A stretch of 8,475 nucleotides of DNA from positions 6,906 to 15,380 of the forward strand of contig DINP01000015.1 in assembly GCA_002426025.1 (NCBI GenBank), in the 5' to 3' direction. This document shows, in pieces, positions 5,655 through 8,475 of the stretch. Both the position numbers and the translations under genes were made by a program. The number at the start of each line of letters is the position of its first letter. Positions within the stretch are counted from its first letter, which is position 1. The notes beneath the pieces were generated by a model, which saw nothing but the letters and a program-made list of their open reading frames with translations, was not told the DNA's origin and made no database searches. The DNA is from Bacteroidales bacterium UBA5537. Its GTDB lineage: Bacteria > Bacteroidota > Bacteroidia > Bacteroidales > Lentimicrobiaceae.

Positions 5655-6092
5655 TTATTTTACCACACTGCAATGTTCAAGAATTACATCGGTATCATTA
5701 TATCCTGTGCAAAGCCCTTTTAATGTAAGGTTGGTTGTGGGTGGAATTGATAATACTTCTTCAGAATATTCGGGAATCATGGTGCACCGGACACCTTCGT
5801 TGCCAAACATACCTTCCTCAAAACTGAAAACGGCAATGGTGAGCGAATCGGTTTGTTCCACGCTGTTTAGTTCCCCTGTTATTGCAAGAACCTTGCCGTT
5901 GTATTTGGCTGCGGTTGCTTCCGGATTGGCTTTGAATTCATCGAAAAGCGTTGAAGCTGATAGTTCAAATTCAGGTTTTGATTTTGAATAATCGGTATGG
6001 GGTTTATTGAAAACGAAGAAGTAAACAATCAAACCAAGGATTATTCCAAGTCCTGCAAGTATTCCTGCAATGGCAAGCCATTTCTTTTTCAT
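5655..6092 (-). CDS. Membrane-anchored OB-fold protein (tRNA_anti-like family)
   Basis: The 145-residue protein has a KKK start and one long hydrophobic segment (about 5-28), which is a signal anchor rather than a lipobox since no cysteine follows it. Residues 46-145 resemble the tRNA_anti-like OB-fold family: LFDEFKANPEATAAKYNGKVLAI has the usual helix then first strand (49-71), GELNSVE (73-79) the second, VRCTM (101-105) a mid-strand, and LTLKGLCTGYNDTDVILEHC the end (122-141). C103, C128 and C141 are conserved-looking and, outside the membrane, two could form a disulphide. Despite the family name no nucleic-acid role is implied for an extracytoplasmic form. It is probably the first gene of a two-gene unit with yceI. 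The start at 6090-6092 is the only one that keeps the basic N-terminus. Confidence 0.8.
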   Translation of the reverse strand: MKKKWLAIAGILAGLGIILGLIVYFFVFNKPHTDYSKSKPEFELSASTLFDEFKANPEATAAKYNGKVLAITGELNSVEQTDSLTIAVFSFEEGMFGNEGVRCTMIPEYSEEVLSIPPTTNLTLKGLCTGYNDTDVILEHCSVVK

Positions 6093-6146
6093 AATTTGTG
6101 AGTTTTGTAAATTAACAGATATATCCCGGAAAGGTTCTGTATTAGT

Positions 6147-6166
6147 AATAGTTTCGATAAACTATT
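6147..6166. other. Perfect 8-bp inverted repeat upstream of the OB-fold gene
   Basis: AATAGTTT (6147-6154) and AAACTATT (6159-6166) are exact reverse complements around CGAT. The dyad lies 54-74 bp before the minus-strand start at 6092. It could be an operator for the OB-fold/YceI pair or part of the end of the upstream transcript. It has no T-run on either side, so a terminator role is weak. Confidence 0.4.
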
Positions 6167-6197
6167 TCTGCACTTTCAGGCCGATTTTTAGCAGAAA
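6165..6197. other. 7-bp inverted repeat overlapping the neighbouring dyad
   Basis: TTTCTGC (6165-6171) and GCAGAAA (6191-6197) are exact reverse complements with a 19-base loop. Its left arm shares two bases with the right arm of the 6147-6166 dyad, so the two hairpins would compete. The function is unknown and the long loop makes chance plausible. Confidence 0.25.
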
Positions 6198-6210
6198 CAT
6201 CATCCCACCC

Positions 6211-6234
6211 GGAATAGCATTGTTCGACTATTCC
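6211..6234. other. 7-bp stem-loop after the lamin-tail gene
   Basis: GGAATAG (6211-6217) and CTATTCC (6228-6234) pair exactly around a 10-base loop. On the minus strand this hairpin begins 34 bases after the lamin-tail stop codon at 6268. It could mark the 3' end of that transcript, but no U-run follows, so intrinsic termination is doubtful. Confidence 0.35.
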
Positions 6235-6267
6235 AAATGTCAACTAAAAACCATGAAGGATTGAAAA

Positions 6268-8475
6268 CTAAAGCTTCCCTCCTAAAACGGCAGTCTTTTT
6301 GAATTCCTTAATTTTTCCTTTAAGGTTAAATACTTCAATATGAATTATATAGATTCCAATGGGTGCTTTCTCGTGATCATCGGTAATTCCGTCCCAGGTA
6401 AACAGGTTGTTGATTCCGGCTGGTTCATTTTTTGTCAACAATCTGATTAAGTGGCCATTGCTGTTAAAAATACGGATAGTAGCTGAATAGCCAGGGTCCG
6501 AAAAATTACAGGCAATGCCCAGTATATCATTGTATCCGTCGTTGTCGGGCGAAAAGATTCCGGGTTCTATCTTTATTTCATCACCCGATTCAGGCGCCTT
6601 CATAAATTGCGAATTCTGATAAGCCGGAGTGGCAAAGCCAACATTCTGGGAAGCCGAGTGCCAGTTGCCGGGATCATTTGTGGGGAGGTTATAATTTACC
6701 CGTTCAAACGAAACCCCATCGGTTGTGTTAAGCAGGGCAAAATGAAGGTCTTTTGAATACGCAAATTCATCAAGAATTGTTTGCCAGGGAGTTAACAATA
6801 CTACGGTTCCCAAATCATTGGAATAAGAAGGGAATGAGGTCATGGTTACAAAACCGCCTGGATTAGAGGTAAAATATTCTGATTTAACCATTTCAGCATC
6901 TTTGGTCAGCACCAGATAATCTCCGGGGAAAAAGAGCTGCCCATCGGGTGCTGTTTCTTTTACTGAGGTAATTTCATTGGTAGTTTTATCGCGGGTGGCG
7001 AGCCAAACGGTTTTCAGGTCGAGCACTTTTTGTGATCGGTTGTAAATTTCTACAAATTCGGTACCTGTGGATCTTGGGTCTGATAGAACTTCATTAATTA
7101 CAATATCCAAGGAATCGGGTAAAGCGGGTACAGCGAAACGGGCATTTAAAATGGTTTCGGTAGCATTGCCCGAACAGTCAGTAAACCCTGTCTGAAGCGA
7201 CAGCGTATAAATTGTTCCAACGTTGAATATTCCGTCAAATGCCAGACCTACAGAGCGATAACCCGGCGGAAAAAGGACAATACTGTTCGGACTTCCTATT
7301 CCCTGATCAACCAAATATCTGGCAGGATTCATCAGGCTGATGCTATCCATTGATTCGCTGAAGAAAACCCTGACCATGGATTCTCCGGTGATGCTGATTT
7401 TTTCAATAGATGGAATGGATTGATCAACATTTGGAGCATTCACACTATTTATTTCACCCGGACTGCCACCTGTCTGGCTGTTGGATGCCCGCCAGTTATT
7501 GGCTCCACCACAGGGGTTTGTGGGATCAATTTGCTCAAGCGACCAGCCTCCATTCTTTTTGATGTTGTCGCGATACCATGTATCGTTGTATGTAACGGAA
7601 TGAATGACAGCACCATTCGCGTTCCGTAGGGCAAGCGTTGTACCTGTATTCGACAAACTGAAACTCGAAAATTCCATTACCTGTCCGTATGCATTTAACG
7701 AAGGAGCTGCCTCGTCGCTGGTAAGTATCAGGTACGAATGAGGCGCGATGGTGGCATTGGTAAGCACTTTTTTGGTTGTTCCGATCGAAAGTACCCAGTT
7801 CTCGAGTTGGACCGGAAGATCGCTGGTATTGTATAACTCAGCATATTCAAAATTAGGTAGCCCAACCGGGGGATCGGGATCGGCCATAATTTCATTTATT
7901 ACCACATCATAAGGCTTGGCAGTATAAAATGCAAAGGGCAATGTGGTGGTTTCCATGATATTACCAGCAAGGTCTGCAACGTTTGTTACAGTTATATTAT
8001 AAACCGTTCCCTCGGCTATTGGCTGCGAAAAAAGCAGCCTCACGGTTGAAGTTGAAATTACATCGCGGCCTGCAGCTATCGGATTCCCAAGACCCTGATC
8101 AACCATGTAATTTCCTGTAACAGATGCAGATGCTTCACTAATGGGTTCGCTGAAATACAGGCTTACCTGATCGGTTCCTGTAACCTCTGTTGATGTTAAT
8201 TGAGGTTTGGTAACGTCAACAATCTGAGAGCCAGCATAAATATCGTCGAAATAAAATTTTGTGGCATTGCTCGAAGTGTATTTACAGGATATTCCGAAGT
8301 AACTGTATGATTCCCAGGTTGTATCTTCACCGCTGGCCTGTAATTGAAAATCTTCACCTCCGCTGGGGTCGGCATAAACACTCCACATTCCGGCTGAGTT
8401 GCGCAACACTTTTATTCTTATCGTGAATGAATTGGCAATCAGTCCGTCTGTTCCACGACAAATCAAAAAAGTTGC
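6268..8475 (-). CDS. Large secreted lamin-tail / Ig-like protein, 5' end missing
   Basis: The frame is open to the window edge and codes for 735 residues here; the TTG at 8464-8466 is not a real start. Residues below count from that TTG codon. Residues 1-84 are the end of a jelly-roll-like domain (CRGTDGLIANSFTI, SSNATKFYFDDIYAG). Then come two copies of one module: an SbsA-like Ig domain (about 85-183) and lamin-tail domain (about 186-340, from VVINEIMADPDPP), followed by a second Ig domain (about 350-448) and lamin-tail domain (about 454-615, from IVINEVLSDPRSTG). The copies share YMVDQGLGNP and YLVDQGIGSP. The C-terminus (630-732) has IFSPDNDGYNDILG, IRIFNSNGHLIRLL, FTWDG and PIGIYIIHIEVF, like FlgD-Ig or type B type-9-secretion sorting domains. 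It is thus likely exported and surface-attached or released. Catalytic activity is not evident. Such lamin-tail proteins of Bacteroidota are generally long and of unknown role. Confidence 0.88.
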   Translation of the reverse strand, partial: ATFLICRGTDGLIANSFTIRIKVLRNSAGMWSVYADPSGGEDFQLQASGEDTTWESYSYFGISCKYTSSNATKFYFDDIYAGSQIVDVTKPQLTSTEVTGTDQVSLYFSEPISEASASVTGNYMVDQGLGNPIAAGRDVISTSTVRLLFSQPIAEGTVYNITVTNVADLAGNIMETTTLPFAFYTAKPYDVVINEIMADPDPPVGLPNFEYAELYNTSDLPVQLENWVLSIGTTKKVLTNATIAPHSYLILTSDEAAPSLNAYGQVMEFSSFSLSNTGTTLALRNANGAVIHSVTYNDTWYRDNIKKNGGWSLEQIDPTNPCGGANNWRASNSQTGGSPGEINSVNAPNVDQSIPSIEKISITGESMVRVFFSESMDSISLMNPARYLVDQGIGSPNSIVLFPPGYRSVGLAFDGIFNVGTIYTLSLQTGFTDCSGNATETILNARFAVPALPDSLDIVINEVLSDPRSTGTEFVEIYNRSQKVLDLKTVWLATRDKTTNEITSVKETAPDGQLFFPGDYLVLTKDAEMVKSEYFTSNPGGFVTMTSFPSYSNDLGTVVLLTPWQTILDEFAYSKDLHFALLNTTDGVSFERVNYNLPTNDPGNWHSASQNVGFATPAYQNSQFMKAPESGDEIKIEPGIFSPDNDGYNDILGIACNFSDPGYSATIRIFNSNGHLIRLLTKNEPAGINNLFTWDGITDDHEKAPIGIYIIHIEVFNLKGKIKEFKKTAVLGGKL

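Noticed and set aside
5617..5991. Plus-strand open frame of 124 codons over the OB-fold gene
   Set aside because: It is the opposite strand of a gene with a recognisable family and anchor segment; its own translation shows no family features.
6070..6264. 64-codon plus-strand frame in the spacer before the OB-fold gene
   Set aside because: It overlaps the start of the minus-strand gene, has no recognisable features, and its sequence is better explained by the inverted repeats and A+T-rich spacer.
8464..8466. TTG as start codon of the lamin-tail gene
   Set aside because: The frame stays open to the window edge (GCA ACT TTT before it), and the text from the first residues is already mid-domain. 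The gene is cut by the window, not started here.

Overview
The window looks like chromosomal DNA from a member of the Bacteroidota, probably a Bacteroidales or Marinilabiliales-like anaerobe or its relatives. The signs are a large extracellular lamin-tail/Ig-like protein ending in an SPDNDG-type sorting or FlgD-like domain, a YceI protein of the form common in this phylum, a TAnnTTTG-type promoter box in front of dnaG, little Shine-Dalgarno signal, and moderate G+C. The phylum is a confident inference; the family is not.

Layout. Bases 1-111 are the 3' end of peptidase T (pepT). Bases 112-269 are a repeat-laden spacer holding a degenerate 8-bp G-rich tandem array, a 12-bp palindrome, a 27-bp REP-like palindrome and a 13-bp repeat pair. 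Bases 270-2054 encode a 594-residue protein that joins an Elp3-like radical SAM enzyme (no acetyltransferase domain) to a C-terminal domain resembling the DUF6873 'GME fold' (pentein-like) family. Bases 2059-2538 (minus) encode an unrecognised small helical protein, convergent with the radical SAM gene only 4 bp away. Bases 2700-4655 encode DNA primase DnaG from a TTG start, followed at 4717-4935 by a two-helix DUF2892 membrane protein. A strong two-way terminator at 4991-5029 separates these from a minus-strand pair, a membrane-anchored OB-fold protein (5655-6092) and then a secreted YceI protein (5064-5618), which probably form an operon. The rest (6268-8475, minus) is the C-terminal part of a large secreted multidomain protein whose start lies beyond the window.

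How the genes relate. Most are housekeeping or envelope genes with no obvious shared pathway: peptide turnover (PepT), replication priming (DnaG), periplasmic lipid or isoprenoid binding (YceI) and cell-surface function (lamin-tail protein). I see no mobile element with a transposase, no CRISPR array, no RNA gene and no clear defence system.

The most notable material is in the radical SAM gene. It has an unusual domain fusion, and its reading frame contains a nested palindrome (538-590) in which a 27-bp inner palindrome sits inside a 26-bp outer one. The inner unit matches 20 of 27 positions of the palindrome in the spacer just upstream of the gene. This looks like a family of small palindromic repeats that can enter coding sequence in frame and add a peptide to an enzyme.
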